DNA of 64,000 bases from Streptantibioticus parmotrematis (lineage in GTDB: Bacteria; Actinomycetota; Actinomycetes; Streptomycetales; Streptomycetaceae), in contig NZ_JAINVZ010000014.1 of the NCBI RefSeq assembly GCF_019890615.1, positions 124,001-188,000 of the forward strand. The letters run 5' to 3'. The translations under genes were made by a program, and so were the position numbers. Positions 17,105 through 26,169 of this stretch are shown here, piece by piece. Under the pieces are notes generated by a model. It did not search any database. It saw only the letters and a program-made list of their open reading frames with translations, and was not told the DNA's origin. Within the stretch, counting starts at the first letter, position 1, and each line of letters starts with the position of its first letter.

Positions 17105-19324
17105 TCAGGCGGTCGCGGCCTGGCGCTGGGTGCGGTAGACGTCGTAGACCCCGGGGACCCGGCGCATCGCGCGCATCAGGTCGGGAAGGGAGCCCGGCTC
17201 GGGCAGTTCGACCGTGTACGTGTGCCGGACCCGCTGTTCCTGCGGGGGTTCGACGGCGGCGGAGACGATGCCCACGCCCTCGGCGGAGATGGCCTCGGTC
17301 AGGTCGGCGAGCAGCCGGGGGCGGCCCAGCGCCTCGGCGCGCAGCGTGACCCGGTATCCGGCGGCGGGCGCTCCCCCGCGCCAGCTGACCGCCTGCGGGA
17401 CGCGGCCCGCCGAGCGCATCCGGGCCACGGCCGGGCACTCGTCGCGGTGCACGGCCACGGCGCCGCCGCGAATGACGAAGCCGGTGACCGCGTCGGGCGG
17501 CACCGGCGTGCAACAGCGGGCGAGGCGTACCGCCGCGCCGGGTACGTCGGTCACCGCGACCGGCTCCGCGATCCCTCCGGCGTCCCCGTGGGGTACCGCG
17601 GCGGCGTGCGCGGGCGCGGCGTGGGCGCCGTCGGCCTCGGCGGCCTCGACGGCTTCCGCGGCTTCCTGAGCTTCGGGGCCGGTCGCCCCCAGTGGCGGAT
17701 GGGCGGTCAGCCAGCGGGTGATGGCGATGCGGGCGGCGGGGGTGCGCACGTGGTCGAGCCAGTCGGCGGACGGCGTGGAGCCCGCCGCCATCAGCAGGTG
17801 GAGGGTGTCGCCGTCGCGCAGCGCGGTGGCGAGCGAGACCAGGCGTCCGTTGACCCGGGCGCCGACACAGGAGTGGGCGGCCTCGCCGTGCAGCGCGTAG
17901 GCGGCGTCCACGCAGGTCGCGGCGGCGGGCAGGCCGATGGTGCCGCCGTCGGCGGAGAAGACGGTGATCTCGCGGTCCTGGGCGAGTTCGTCGTGCAGCG
18001 CGTTCCAGAAGGTGTCCGGGTCGGAGGCGTCGCGCTGCCACTCCAGCAGCCGTGAGAGCCAGCCGGGCCGAGTGGGGTCGTCGCGCTCGCCCTCGGGCAC
18101 GGCGCGGTCGTCGGAGGGAACGGCGACCGCCGACTCCTCCGGCTCGCCCTGCCCGGGCTGCTGCGCGTACGGGTTGCCCAGCGCGATGACGCCTGCCTCG
18201 GCGACCCGGTGCATCTGCCGGGTGCGGACCAGGACTTCGGTGATCGCGCCGTCGCGGTCGGCGACCGCGGTGTGCAGCGACTGGTAGAGGTTGAACTTCG
18301 GCGCGGCGATGAAATCCTTGAACTCCGAGATCACCGGGGTGAAGCAGGTGTGCAACTCGCCCAGCACCGCGTAACAGTCGGCGTCCTCGCCGACCAGCAC
18401 CAGCAGCCGTCCGAAGTCGCTGCCGCCCGGCTCCCCGCCGCGCTTGATCCGTACCCGGTGCACCGACAGCACATGCCGGGCGCGGATGACCACCTCGGCC
18501 GCGATTCCCGCCTCCCGCAGCACGGCGCGCACCTGGTCGGCGACCCGCTCCAGCGGATCGGGGAGCGCGGCGTGGGCGGCCGTCAACTCCTTGGCGCGGG
18601 CGTAGTCCTCGGGGTGGAGGATGGCGAAGACCAGGTCCTCCAGCTCGGTCTTGAGGGCCTGGACGCCCAGGCGTTCGGCGAGCGGGATCAGCACGTCGCG
18701 GGTGACCTTGGCGATGCGCGCCTGTTTCTCCGGGCGCATGACGCCGAGGGTGCGCATGTTGTGCAGCCGGTCGGCGAGTTTGATGGACATCACGCGCACG
18801 TCGTTGCCGGTGGCCACCAGCATCTTGCGGAAGGTCTCCGGCTCGGCCGCGGCGCCGTAGTCGACCTTCTCCAGCTTCGTGACGCCGTCGACGAGGTAGC
18901 GCACCTCGGCCCCGAACTCCGCGCCGACCTGATCGAGTGTCACCTCGGTGTCCTCGACCGTGTCGTGCAGCAGAGAGGCCGTCAACGTCGTTGTCTCGGC
19001 GCCGAGTTCGGCCAGGATCAGGGTGACGGCGAGCGGGTGGGTGATGTACGGCTCGCCGCTCTTGCGCGTCTGGCCGCGGTGCGAGGACTCCGCGAGCACG
19101 TAGGCGCGGCGCAGGATGTCGAGATCGGCGCGCGGATGGTGGCCGCGGTGCACCTTGGCGACGTGCTCGATGGCGTCGGGCAGGCGGTCCCGGGTGGCGG
19201 TCGCCCCGAGCAGGGCGGCCCGGCCGAGCCGGCGCAGGTCCATGCGGGACAGCCCGCGCCTGCGCTCGTTCCCCCGGGTGACGGCGGCGGCGGACACGGC
19301 GTCGGTCGCGTTGTCTGCGCTCAT
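17105..19324 (-). CDS. rshA: RelA/SpoT homologue with HD hydrolase and divergent synthetase domain (RshA-like)
   Basis: Second, RelA-like (p)ppGpp enzyme of streptomycetes. In 739 residues I see the HD hydrolase domain (HPLAVTLIL, LLHDTVED at about 120-128), the synthetase domain with CYAVLGELH and PKFNLYQSLHT at about 345-355, TGS at about 455-515, and a C-terminal ACT domain. The hydrolase HD pair is intact. In the synthetase domain the usual GRFKDYI reads SEFKDFI and the AEYGVAAHW segment reads AEAGVIALG. The ATG at 19324 is preferred over the open frame's 19438 because GGAGGT precedes it by 5 bp. Other RelA is presumably elsewhere. Confidence 0.88.
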   Translation of the reverse strand: MSADNATDAVSAAAVTRGNERRRGLSRMDLRRLGRAALLGATATRDRLPDAIEHVAKVHRGHHPRADLDILRRAYVLAESSHRGQTRKSGEPYITHPLAVTLILAELGAETTTLTASLLHDTVEDTEVTLDQVGAEFGAEVRYLVDGVTKLEKVDYGAAAEPETFRKMLVATGNDVRVMSIKLADRLHNMRTLGVMRPEKQARIAKVTRDVLIPLAERLGVQALKTELEDLVFAILHPEDYARAKELTAAHAALPDPLERVADQVRAVLREAGIAAEVVIRARHVLSVHRVRIKRGGEPGGSDFGRLLVLVGEDADCYAVLGELHTCFTPVISEFKDFIAAPKFNLYQSLHTAVADRDGAITEVLVRTRQMHRVAEAGVIALGNPYAQQPGQGEPEESAVAVPSDDRAVPEGERDDPTRPGWLSRLLEWQRDASDPDTFWNALHDELAQDREITVFSADGGTIGLPAAATCVDAAYALHGEAAHSCVGARVNGRLVSLATALRDGDTLHLLMAAGSTPSADWLDHVRTPAARIAITRWLTAHPPLGATGPEAQEAAEAVEAAEADGAHAAPAHAAAVPHGDAGGIAEPVAVTDVPGAAVRLARCCTPVPPDAVTGFVIRGGAVAVHRDECPAVARMRSAGRVPQAVSWRGGAPAAGYRVTLRAEALGRPRLLADLTEAISAEGVGIVSAAVEPPQEQRVRHTYTVELPEPGSLPDLMRAMRRVPGVYDVYRTQRQAATA

Positions 19325-19495
19325 CGGGCACCTCCGGCAGCGTTCACCGGCGGCGGGCTGGATGCCGCGCCGGTGCTTGATGCTATCGAGCCCACCACGC
19401 GCCGCTGTCGGCCTCTCGCCGAGCGTGAGATGGATCACCCGTTGGAGGGAACCTGTCCCCTTGGGACCCGAACACCGCCGGCGTCCGGCGGAACG

Positions 19496-20383
19496 TCATC
19501 CGCGCAGCCACGCGGTGTCGACGGTGCCCTCGGCCACGATCACCGCGGGACCGGTCATCTCCACCCGGCCGTCCGGCCGTTCGGTGATCGCCAGGCGGCC
19601 GCCGGGCACGTCCACGACGTACGTGACGGGTTCGCCGGTGACCGCCGGGTCCAGTCCGTCGCGCCGGGCCGCGGCGACCATCACGGCGCAGGCGCCGGTG
19701 CCGCAGGAACGCGTCTCGCCCGAGCCGCGCTCGTGCACCCGCAGGGCGACGTGGCGCGGGCCGCGGTCGACCACGAACTCCACGTTGACGCCCTCCGGAT
19801 AAGCGGTCGCCGGGGCCACGCCGGGGGCGTCCAGCAGGTGTCCCGCCTCGTCCAGGGCGGCGACGAAGGCCACCGCGTGCGGGTTGCCCATGTTGACGTT
19901 GCGCGCGGGCCAGGAGCGCTCGCCGACGCTCACGGTGACGTCGCCGCCGGGCAGCGCCGCGGTACCCATGTCGACGGTGATGTCGCCGGGCGCGCCGGGC
20001 GCGGCGGGCTTGGCGATGTGGACGCGGCGCACCCCGGCCCGGGTGGCGATCACCAGGTCACCGGCGTCCACGAGGCCCGCGCGTTCCAGGTGGCGGGCGA
20101 AGACCCGCACCCCGTTGCCGCACATCTCGGCGACGCTGCCGTCGCTGTTGCGGTAGTCCATGAACCACTCGGCCTCGTCCGCGTACCGGGCGGCCTCCGG
20201 GTGCGCGGCGGAGCGCACGACGCGCAGCACCCCGTCGGCCCCGAGACCGGCCCGGCGGTCGCAGAGCCGGGCGACGTCGGACGCGGTCAGCTCCACGCGT
20301 CCGTACGGGTCGGGAATGATCACGAAGTCGTTCTCGGTGCCGTGTCCCTTGAGGAAGGGCAGGCCCTGCGCTGCGTCGTTCAC
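19496..20383 (-). CDS. dapF: Diaminopimelate epimerase
   Basis: Converts LL-diaminopimelate to the meso form in lysine biosynthesis. Streptomyces peptidoglycan uses mainly the LL isomer, so the main need here is lysine. 295 residues, the normal size. The two catalytic cysteines are in EMCGNGVRVF and GSGETRSCGTGAC. The N-terminal FLKGHGTENDFVII motif is the actinobacterial form. Transcribed with miaA and the intervening membrane protein, with short gaps. Confidence 0.96.
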   Translation of the reverse strand: MNDAAQGLPFLKGHGTENDFVIIPDPYGRVELTASDVARLCDRRAGLGADGVLRVVRSAAHPEAARYADEAEWFMDYRNSDGSVAEMCGNGVRVFARHLERAGLVDAGDLVIATRAGVRRVHIAKPAAPGAPGDITVDMGTAALPGGDVTVSVGERSWPARNVNMGNPHAVAFVAALDEAGHLLDAPGVAPATAYPEGVNVEFVVDRGPRHVALRVHERGSGETRSCGTGACAVMVAAARRDGLDPAVTGEPVTYVVDVPGGRLAITERPDGRVEMTGPAVIVAEGTVDTAWLRG

Positions 20384-20462
20384 GCGTCCGATCGTACGGG
20401 CCCGGGCGCGCGGATGTCGTACGGCGGGTATGGAGAGGATCGGTGGGCGCGGGTGGGGGGCG

Positions 20463-21122
20463 CTACCGCAGCCGGGCGACCCGCCACACGGCGAGCAGCG
20501 CGACGAGCGCGACCAGGGCGGTGTACCCGGCGACGAAGCGCCAGTCGGGCCGCTCCCCCGAGCCGCGCGCGGGCAGTCCCGGCCAGGTGTAACCGACGCG
20601 GCGGGCGGCCATGATCGCCCACCCCGCCGAGCAGCAGCTCAGCAGCAGTCCGAGCATGGCGACGACCGGGCCGCCGTCACCGAACTCGAAGGCGAGCGGG
20701 AAGGCGAACATCAGCGACCCGAGCGCGCCGAGCGCCACGATGGGGATGAGCTGCCAGATGCGCAGCCGCCGCTGGGGCCGCAGTTCGAGGAAGGACTGCG
20801 CGGTGGGCGGGACGTCCTCGCCCGGCACGTCGTCGGAGAGTCCGCCGTCGCCGAGCGGGTCGCCGTCGAGGGGGCCGTCGTCAAGTGCGCTGTCGTCGAG
20901 CGGGTCCTGAGCGAGTGCGTCGGCGTCCGGTCCCCCGCTGTCGAGGGCGTCGAGTACGTCGTCGTCCGGCGCGCCCGAGCCGTCCAGGCCGTCGAGTTCC
21001 CGGTCGTCGCGGGCGGCTTCCGTTTCGGCCTGGCGTTCCGGGTAAGGAGACAGGTCGGTACGTGCGCCGTCGAGGCGGTCGCGCTGGTCCTGATGCGATC
21101 GGTTGCGAGGGCCGGCCTCCAT
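20463..21122 (-). CDS. Uncharacterised membrane protein with acidic cytoplasmic N-terminus
   Basis: I do not recognise a named family. Residues 1-120 are hydrophilic and Asp-rich (repeats of DDSALDDGPLDGD type). Three or so hydrophobic segments follow: IPIVALGALGSLMFAFPLAF, VVAMLGLLLSCCSAGWAIM, and FVAGYTALVALVALLAVW near the C-terminus. The ATG at 21122 is chosen because GGGAGGG lies about 10 bp upstream. An in-frame GTG at 21152 is possible. It lies between miaA and dapF in the same direction, probably co-transcribed. Confidence 0.65.
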   Translation of the reverse strand: MEAGPRNRSHQDQRDRLDGARTDLSPYPERQAETEAARDDRELDGLDGSGAPDDDVLDALDSGGPDADALAQDPLDDSALDDGPLDGDPLGDGGLSDDVPGEDVPPTAQSFLELRPQRRLRIWQLIPIVALGALGSLMFAFPLAFEFGDGGPVVAMLGLLLSCCSAGWAIMAARRVGYTWPGLPARGSGERPDWRFVAGYTALVALVALLAVWRVARLR

Positions 21123-21228
21123 CGCCACACGCCCTCCCACCTCGTCCGACACGGTGACTCGCTGGTCGATGATGGCACGGCGCCGGGGCCGTCAAGCCCC
21201 GGCGAGGCGTCCCGTGGCCATCACGTGA

Positions 21229-22167
21229 TCAGGCTGTGACCGCTCGTTCGAGCAACGTCAGTGCCTGCTCTGCGAGTTCCGCTCCGCTGGCTGTCAGCCA
21301 GTGAACGCGAGGGTCGCGGCGGAACCACGAATCCTGCCGTCGCGCGAAGCGCTTGGTGGCGCGTACGGTCTCGGCGCGCGCCGCGTCCAGCGTGCAGTCC
21401 CCGGCGAACGCGGCCAGCACCTGCTGGTAGCCGAGCGCCCGCGAGGCGGTCCTGCCCTCGCGCAGTCCGGCCTTCTCCAGCGTGCGGACCTCCTCCACGA
21501 GACCGGCGTCCCACATCCGGTCCACCCGCAGGGCGATCCGTTCGTCGAGCTGCGGACGCGGCACGTCGACGCCGATCTGCACGGTGTTGTAGACCGACTC
21601 GTGGCCGGGGAGGTTGGCGGTGAACGGGCGCCCGGTGATCTCGACGACCTCCAGGGCGCGCACGATGCGGCGGCCGTTGCCGGGCAGGATCGTCTCGGCG
21701 GCCTTCGGGTCGACGGCGGCCAGCCGGGCGTGCAGCGCTCCGCTGCCGTGCTCGGCCAGTTCGTCCTCCAGCCGCGCGCGCACCTCGGGGTCGGTGCCGG
21801 GGAACTCCAGGACGTCGATCGCGCCGCGCACGTAGAGCCCGGAGCCGCCGACCAGGACCGGGGTGCGGCCCTCGGCCAGCAGGCGGTCGATGTGGGCGCG
21901 GGCCAGCCGCTGGTACTCGGCGACGCTGGCCGCCTCGGTGACGTCCCAGATGTCCAGCAGACGGTGCGGGACTCCGTCGCGCTCCTCGACGGTGAGCTTC
22001 GCGGTACCGATGTCCATGCCGCGGTACAGCTGCATGGAGTCCGCGTTGATCACTTCGCCGCCGAGGACGCGGGCGATCGCGGTGCCCAGATCGGACTTGC
22101 CGGCCGCGGTCGGGCCCACGACGGCGATGACGCGGGGGGCGCTGGAGGGAGGGACGACCTTGTTCAC
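21229..22167 (-). CDS. miaA: tRNA dimethylallyltransferase MiaA
   Basis: Adds the dimethylallyl group to A37 of UNN-reading tRNAs, making i6A, the substrate of MiaB encoded 1.5 kb away. About 312 residues. P-loop GPTAAGKSDL, then NADSMQLYRGMDIGTAK (substrate binding), VGGSGLYVRG and the C-terminal RATKRFARRQDSWFRRD motif. The GTG at 22167 gives VNKVVPPSS, the usual family start. An upstream start at 22197 adds ten residues without support. A bldA-relevant modification, since tRNA-Leu(UUA) is a substrate class. Confidence 0.95.
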   Translation of the reverse strand: MNKVVPPSSAPRVIAVVGPTAAGKSDLGTAIARVLGGEVINADSMQLYRGMDIGTAKLTVEERDGVPHRLLDIWDVTEAASVAEYQRLARAHIDRLLAEGRTPVLVGGSGLYVRGAIDVLEFPGTDPEVRARLEDELAEHGSGALHARLAAVDPKAAETILPGNGRRIVRALEVVEITGRPFTANLPGHESVYNTVQIGVDVPRPQLDERIALRVDRMWDAGLVEEVRTLEKAGLREGRTASRALGYQQVLAAFAGDCTLDAARAETVRATKRFARRQDSWFRRDPRVHWLTASGAELAEQALTLLERAVTA

Positions 22168-22292
22168 CTGCCCAGTCTCCCAAATATCGGGTCGCACTCC
22201 GATCGAGCGGCGTTACGGGGCACACGTTCGGTCGTTGCCTCGGGAGGAGATACGGATTCTCCCCCCGCACGAGCACGGTCTGGAGTAGGTAC

Positions 22293-22655
22293 ATGGGTGT
22301 TTTGGGATGGTTCCGTCGTGGAGCACGGCAGCAGGGCGCGCAGGCGCAGGCCGTGACCGCCGAGCCGGAGGAGTCCGCGGCGGTCGCCGCCGCCGGTGAG
22401 GAGGCTCCGGCCGGGACCGGGGCCACCGAGGCCGTCGCGGCCGAGAAGGAGGAGGCGGCGGCCCCGGTCACGGAGGAGTCGGTGGCCGAGCCGGAGCCGG
22501 AGGACGACGAGGACGAGGAAGCGGCTGCGGCCTCGACGTCGACGAAGACGGGCGGGACGGAGGGCGAAGGGGCCGGTGAGGCGGCCGGGATCCCCAAGCA
22601 GCAGTCCGCGCGGGAGGCGGCGGACAGCGACGCGGGCGAGGGCGCACGCCAGTAG
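22293..22655 (+). CDS. Small acidic low-complexity protein, unknown function
   Basis: 120 residues. A short amphipathic basic N-terminus (MGVLGWFRRGARQQG) is followed by an Ala/Glu-rich, probably disordered acidic body with an EPEPEDDEDEEA stretch. No signal peptide or transmembrane segment. It is isolated between divergent miaA and convergent LigB-like genes. G+C at third positions and frame integrity support coding. The N-terminus could dock to membrane or a partner, which is inference only. Confidence 0.6.
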   Translation: MGVLGWFRRGARQQGAQAQAVTAEPEESAAVAAAGEEAPAGTGATEAVAAEKEEAAAPVTEESVAEPEPEDDEDEEAAAASTSTKTGGTEGEGAGEAAGIPKQQSAREAADSDAGEGARQ

Positions 22656-22779
22656 GCTCCGGGCGGACACCCTGGCGGCGGCGTGCCGCCCCGCCACGGG
22701 TTCCGTCCCGGCACGGGTTCCGTCCCCCGCTCCGGCCGGCGCCCGGATCGCGCCGCCCCTGGTGTCGCGCCGCCGCGCC

Positions 22780-23496
22780 TCAGGACCAGGCGGCCACGAA
22801 GTACCCCACCCCGTAGGGCGCGTCGTCGTACAGCAGCCGCCCACTGAGCCCCGCGTCCTCGGCGGCACCGGCCAGCACCTGCCAGGGCGCCCGGCCCGAC
22901 GCGAGCAGTTCAGCGGCCAGATCGGCCTCCAGGGCGGCGAGGGCGGCGGTGTCGGCCTCGCCCAGCGCCTTGGCCGCACGGGCGTCGAAGGCGCCCGCCC
23001 GTTCGTCGTAGTAGCCGGGGGCCTTCAGGCCGCGCCGGGCGCTTCCGTCCCCCGCGATCAGCAGCGCGACGCGTTCCGCTGACGTCGCCAGCTCGCGGCC
23101 GACCTGCGCGCACTGCTCCTGGGGCAGCGGTTCGCCGACGCCGAGCCCCTCGACCGGCGCGGCCTGCCAGCGGTGCCGGGCCAGCAGCCAGGCGGCGACC
23201 GCGAGCGACGGCGGCAGGGAGCGGCCGGGCACGGCGGACCCGCGCTGCTCGCCGAGCGTCACGTCCAGGTGGACCCCGAAGGCGCGGAACGACCCGGTGG
23301 CGCCCTGCGGATGCGGACCGCGCCCGCAGCGCTCGGCCGGGCCCAGCACGATCAGGCGGTCGGGCGCGGCGGCGGCCAGCACGCCCAGCGCGTCCCCGCA
23401 GGCGGCGCGCAGGCCGTCCAGCTCGTGCGCGGCGCCCGCCGCGACCTCGGACACCAGCAGGGGCGGACACGGCACTACGGCGGCGGCGACGAGCAT
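22780..23496 (-). CDS. Class III extradiol dioxygenase subunit B-like (LigB-fold) protein
   Basis: 238 residues with the LigB/Memo fold signature at the N-terminus (LVAAAVVPCPPLLVSEV) and internal RLIVLGPAERCG, LLIAGDGSARRGL and AFDARAAKAL. In active extradiol dioxygenases the PHPP motif supplies a metal-binding His. Here the equivalent reads PCPP, so an iron-dependent ring-cleaving activity is doubtful. It lies just after miaB on the same strand (100-bp gap). Possibly a non-catalytic or non-canonical member. Confidence 0.75.
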   Translation of the reverse strand: MLVAAAVVPCPPLLVSEVAAGAAHELDGLRAACGDALGVLAAAAPDRLIVLGPAERCGRGPHPQGATGSFRAFGVHLDVTLGEQRGSAVPGRSLPPSLAVAAWLLARHRWQAAPVEGLGVGEPLPQEQCAQVGRELATSAERVALLIAGDGSARRGLKAPGYYDERAGAFDARAAKALGEADTAALAALEADLAAELLASGRAPWQVLAGAAEDAGLSGRLLYDDAPYGVGYFVAAWS

Positions 23497-23596
23497 GCGG
23501 GCCAGCCTATCGGGACCCCCGCGAGGCCCGGCGCGTACGACGTCGCCTCTCGGGCCGCGCCCGGTCCCGGCCTCCCGCTACCGCCGCCCTTGGCCG

Positions 23597-25078
23597 CTAC
23601 TCGCAGCCGCAGCCGCCCGCCGGAGCCGGGGCCTGCTGCGGCACGCCGATCGTGGGCAGCCCGAGCATCACGCCCTGCGGCGCGGCCGGAGCCGCCGTGC
23701 GGCGCTCCCACGCGTCGCCCGCCGGGGTACGGCGGACGCCGTACGCGGGCCGCTCGGCCAGCAGGTGGTGCGGGGCGGCGTAGGTGATGTCGGCCAGCAC
23801 CATGTCGCCGGGGCGCACCGGGTCGGCGGGGGGCGCGAAGTGGACCAGGCGGTTGTCGGGGGCGCGGCCGGACAGCCGCCGGGTCGCGTCGTCCTTGCGG
23901 CCCTCACCCTCGGCGACCAGGACTTCGAGGGTGCGTCCGACCTGCTTCTTGTTCTCCGCCCAGGAGATCTCCTCCTGGAGGGCGACCAGCCGCTCGTACC
24001 GCTCCTGGACGACCTCCTTGGGGATCTGGCCGTCCATGGTGGCCGCCGGGGTGCCGGGCCGCTTGGAGTACTGGAAGGTGAACGCCTGCGCGAACCGCGC
24101 CTCACGCACCACGTGCAGCGTCTGCTCGAAGTCCTCCTCGGTCTCGCCGGGGAAGCCCACGATGATGTCGGTGGAGATGGCGGCGTCCGGCATGGCGGCG
24201 CGCACCTTCTCGATGATGCCGAGGAAGCGCTCCTGCCGGTACGAGCGCCGCATCGCCTTCAGCACGGTGTCGGAACCGGACTGCAGCGGCATGTGGAGCT
24301 GGTGCATGACGTTGGGCGTCTCGGCCATCGCCGCGATCACGTCGTCGGTGAAGTCGCGCGGGTGCGGCGAGGTGAACCGCACCCGCTCCAGCCCCTCGAC
24401 GTCGCCGCAGGCGCGCAGCAGCTTGCCGAACGCCTCACGGTCGCCGATGTCGGAGCCGTAGGCGTTGACGTTCTGGCCGAGCAGGGTGATCTCCACGACG
24501 CCGTCGGCGACCAGCGCCTCGACCTCGGCGAGGATGTCGCCGGGGCGGCGGTCCTTCTCCTTGCCGCGCAGCGCCGGGACGATGCAGAACGTGCAGGTGT
24601 TGTTGCAGCCCACCGAGATGGCGACCCAGGCGGCGTAGGCGGACTCGCGCCGGGTCGGCAGCGTGGAGGGGAACGCCTCCAGCGACTCGGCGATCTCGAC
24701 CTGCGCCTCCTCGGCGATCCGGGCGCGCTCAAGCAGCACGGGCAGCTGCCCGATGTTGTGCGTGCCGAAGACGACGTCCACCCAGGGCGCCTTCTTGACG
24801 ATCGTGTCGCGGTCCTTCTGCGCCAGGCAGCCGCCGACCGCGATCTGCATCCCGGGGCGGGCGGCCTTCCTGGGCGCGAGCTGCCCGAGGTTGCCGTAGA
24901 GCCGGTTGTCGGCGTTCTCCCGCACCGCGCAGGTGTTGAACACGACGACGTCGGCGCCGTCCGCGTCCTTGGGTGCCCGCACGTACCCGGCGTCCTCCAG
25001 CAGGCCCGACAGCCGCTCGGAGTCGTGGACGTTCATCTGGCACCCGTAGGTGCGCACCTCATATGTCTTCGCGCTCAT
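23597..25078 (-). CDS. miaB: tRNA-2-methylthio-N6-dimethylallyladenosine synthase MiaB
   Basis: Radical-SAM methylthiotransferase that converts i6A37 to ms2i6A37 after MiaA. Order in 493 residues: UPF0004 domain with cysteines in [14 protein letters not shown] and VGGCLAQ; radical-SAM CxxxCxxC in [12 protein letters not shown] (about 159-170); and a TRAM domain ([13 protein letters not shown]). A C-terminal extension of about 60 residues ends GGCGCE, typical of actinobacterial MiaB. Divergent from the TAXI protein gene with a 68-bp gap. Confidence 0.96.
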   Translation of the reverse strand: MSAKTYEVRTYGCQMNVHDSERLSGLLEDAGYVRAPKDADGADVVVFNTCAVRENADNRLYGNLGQLAPRKAARPGMQIAVGGCLAQKDRDTIVKKAPWVDVVFGTHNIGQLPVLLERARIAEEAQVEIAESLEAFPSTLPTRRESAYAAWVAISVGCNNTCTFCIVPALRGKEKDRRPGDILAEVEALVADGVVEITLLGQNVNAYGSDIGDREAFGKLLRACGDVEGLERVRFTSPHPRDFTDDVIAAMAETPNVMHQLHMPLQSGSDTVLKAMRRSYRQERFLGIIEKVRAAMPDAAISTDIIVGFPGETEEDFEQTLHVVREARFAQAFTFQYSKRPGTPAATMDGQIPKEVVQERYERLVALQEEISWAENKKQVGRTLEVLVAEGEGRKDDATRRLSGRAPDNRLVHFAPPADPVRPGDMVLADITYAAPHHLLAERPAYGVRRTPAGDAWERRTAAPAAPQGVMLGLPTIGVPQQAPAPAGGCGCE

Positions 25079-25146
25079 CTCAATGCACCAGGGTACGTGC
25101 TGTCGGCCTTCCCCCGTCCAGGTGACGGCTGGCAGGATCGCGGCCC

Positions 25147-26133
25147 ATGAGGTTCTCCGGGAGGTTCACCAGGCGGCGCGCGGTGCGGGCCGGGCTCGCC
25201 GGCGCGATCGCGCTCGGCCTGCTGCTGTGGTGGCTGCTGCCGACCGGCCGTCCCGCCTTCCACCAGTCCTCGGTCACGGTGGCCACGGGCGTGAAGAGCG
25301 GGGTCTACGACAAGTACGGCCAACTGCTCGGCCCGGTGCTGGCGAAGTACCTGCCGGGCGTCTCGGTGCACCTGCTGCCCTCGCAGGGGTCGGTGCAGAA
25401 CATCGACTACGTGGCCTCGGGGCGGGCCGACTTCACGTTCGCGCAGGCCGACGCGGTCGCCGACTACCACGGGCCGCAACGCTCCCGGCTGCGCGCGGTG
25501 GCGCGGCTTTACGACGACTACATGCAGCTGATCGTGCCGGCGGACTCGAAGGTGACCTCGGCGCGCGACCTGCGCGGGCTGCGGGTCGGCATGGGGCAGC
25601 CCGGTTCCGGGGTGAACCTGATCGCCCAGCGGCTGGTGCGCGCCGCCGGGCTGACCCCGGGCAAGGACTTCACCGCGGTGCCCGCGGGCATCGACACCGC
25701 GCCGGAGCTGCTGGAGCAGGGCAAGCTGGACGCGTTCTTCTGGTCGGGCGGCATCCCGACCGGTGCGGTGCAGGAACTCGCCGCGCACTACCCGGTCAAA
25801 CTCGTGCAGCTCGGCGACCTGGTGCAGTCGCTGCACAAACTGGGCGCCGCGGCCGACTACTACCGGGCGGCCGTGATGCCCGTCGACGCCTACGCCCACC
25901 TGCACAACACCGAGGCGGTGCCGACCATCGCGGTGGCGAATTTACTCATCACCACCGACCGCGCCGACGCCGCGCTGGTGGAACGCGTCACCGAGGCCGT
26001 CATCGACAGCCGCGACCGCATCGGCGCGGTGGTGCACTCCGCCCAGCAGGTCGACCTGCGCACCGCGATCTACACCGACCCGCTGCCCCTGCACGAGGGC
26101 GCCAGGCGCTACTACCTGTCGGTGAAGCCGTAG
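25147..26133 (+). CDS. TAXI-family TRAP-transporter solute-binding protein
   Basis: 328 residues. An N-terminal membrane anchor ([16 protein letters not shown]) is followed by the TAXI periplasmic-binding fold: [57 protein letters not shown] and [15 protein letters not shown]. Relatives bind small carboxylates such as glutamate or 2-oxoglutarate for a 12+4 TM TRAP permease. No permease gene is nearby, so it may act as a sensor accessory or use a permease encoded elsewhere. Convergent with the adjacent histidine kinase (36-bp gap), a layout that suggests functional linkage to that two-component system. Confidence 0.85.
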   Translation: MRFSGRFTRRRAVRAGLAGAIALGLLLWWLLPTGRPAFHQSSVTVATGVKSGVYDKYGQLLGPVLAKYLPGVSVHLLPSQGSVQNIDYVASGRADFTFAQADAVADYHGPQRSRLRAVARLYDDYMQLIVPADSKVTSARDLRGLRVGMGQPGSGVNLIAQRLVRAAGLTPGKDFTAVPAGIDTAPELLEQGKLDAFFWSGGIPTGAVQELAAHYPVKLVQLGDLVQSLHKLGAAADYYRAAVMPVDAYAHLHNTEAVPTIAVANLLITTDRADAALVERVTEAVIDSRDRIGAVVHSAQQVDLRTAIYTDPLPLHEGARRYYLSVKP

Positions 26134-26169
26134 CGGCCGCCGGTTGTCCGCGCTCCGGCGTCGGCCCCC

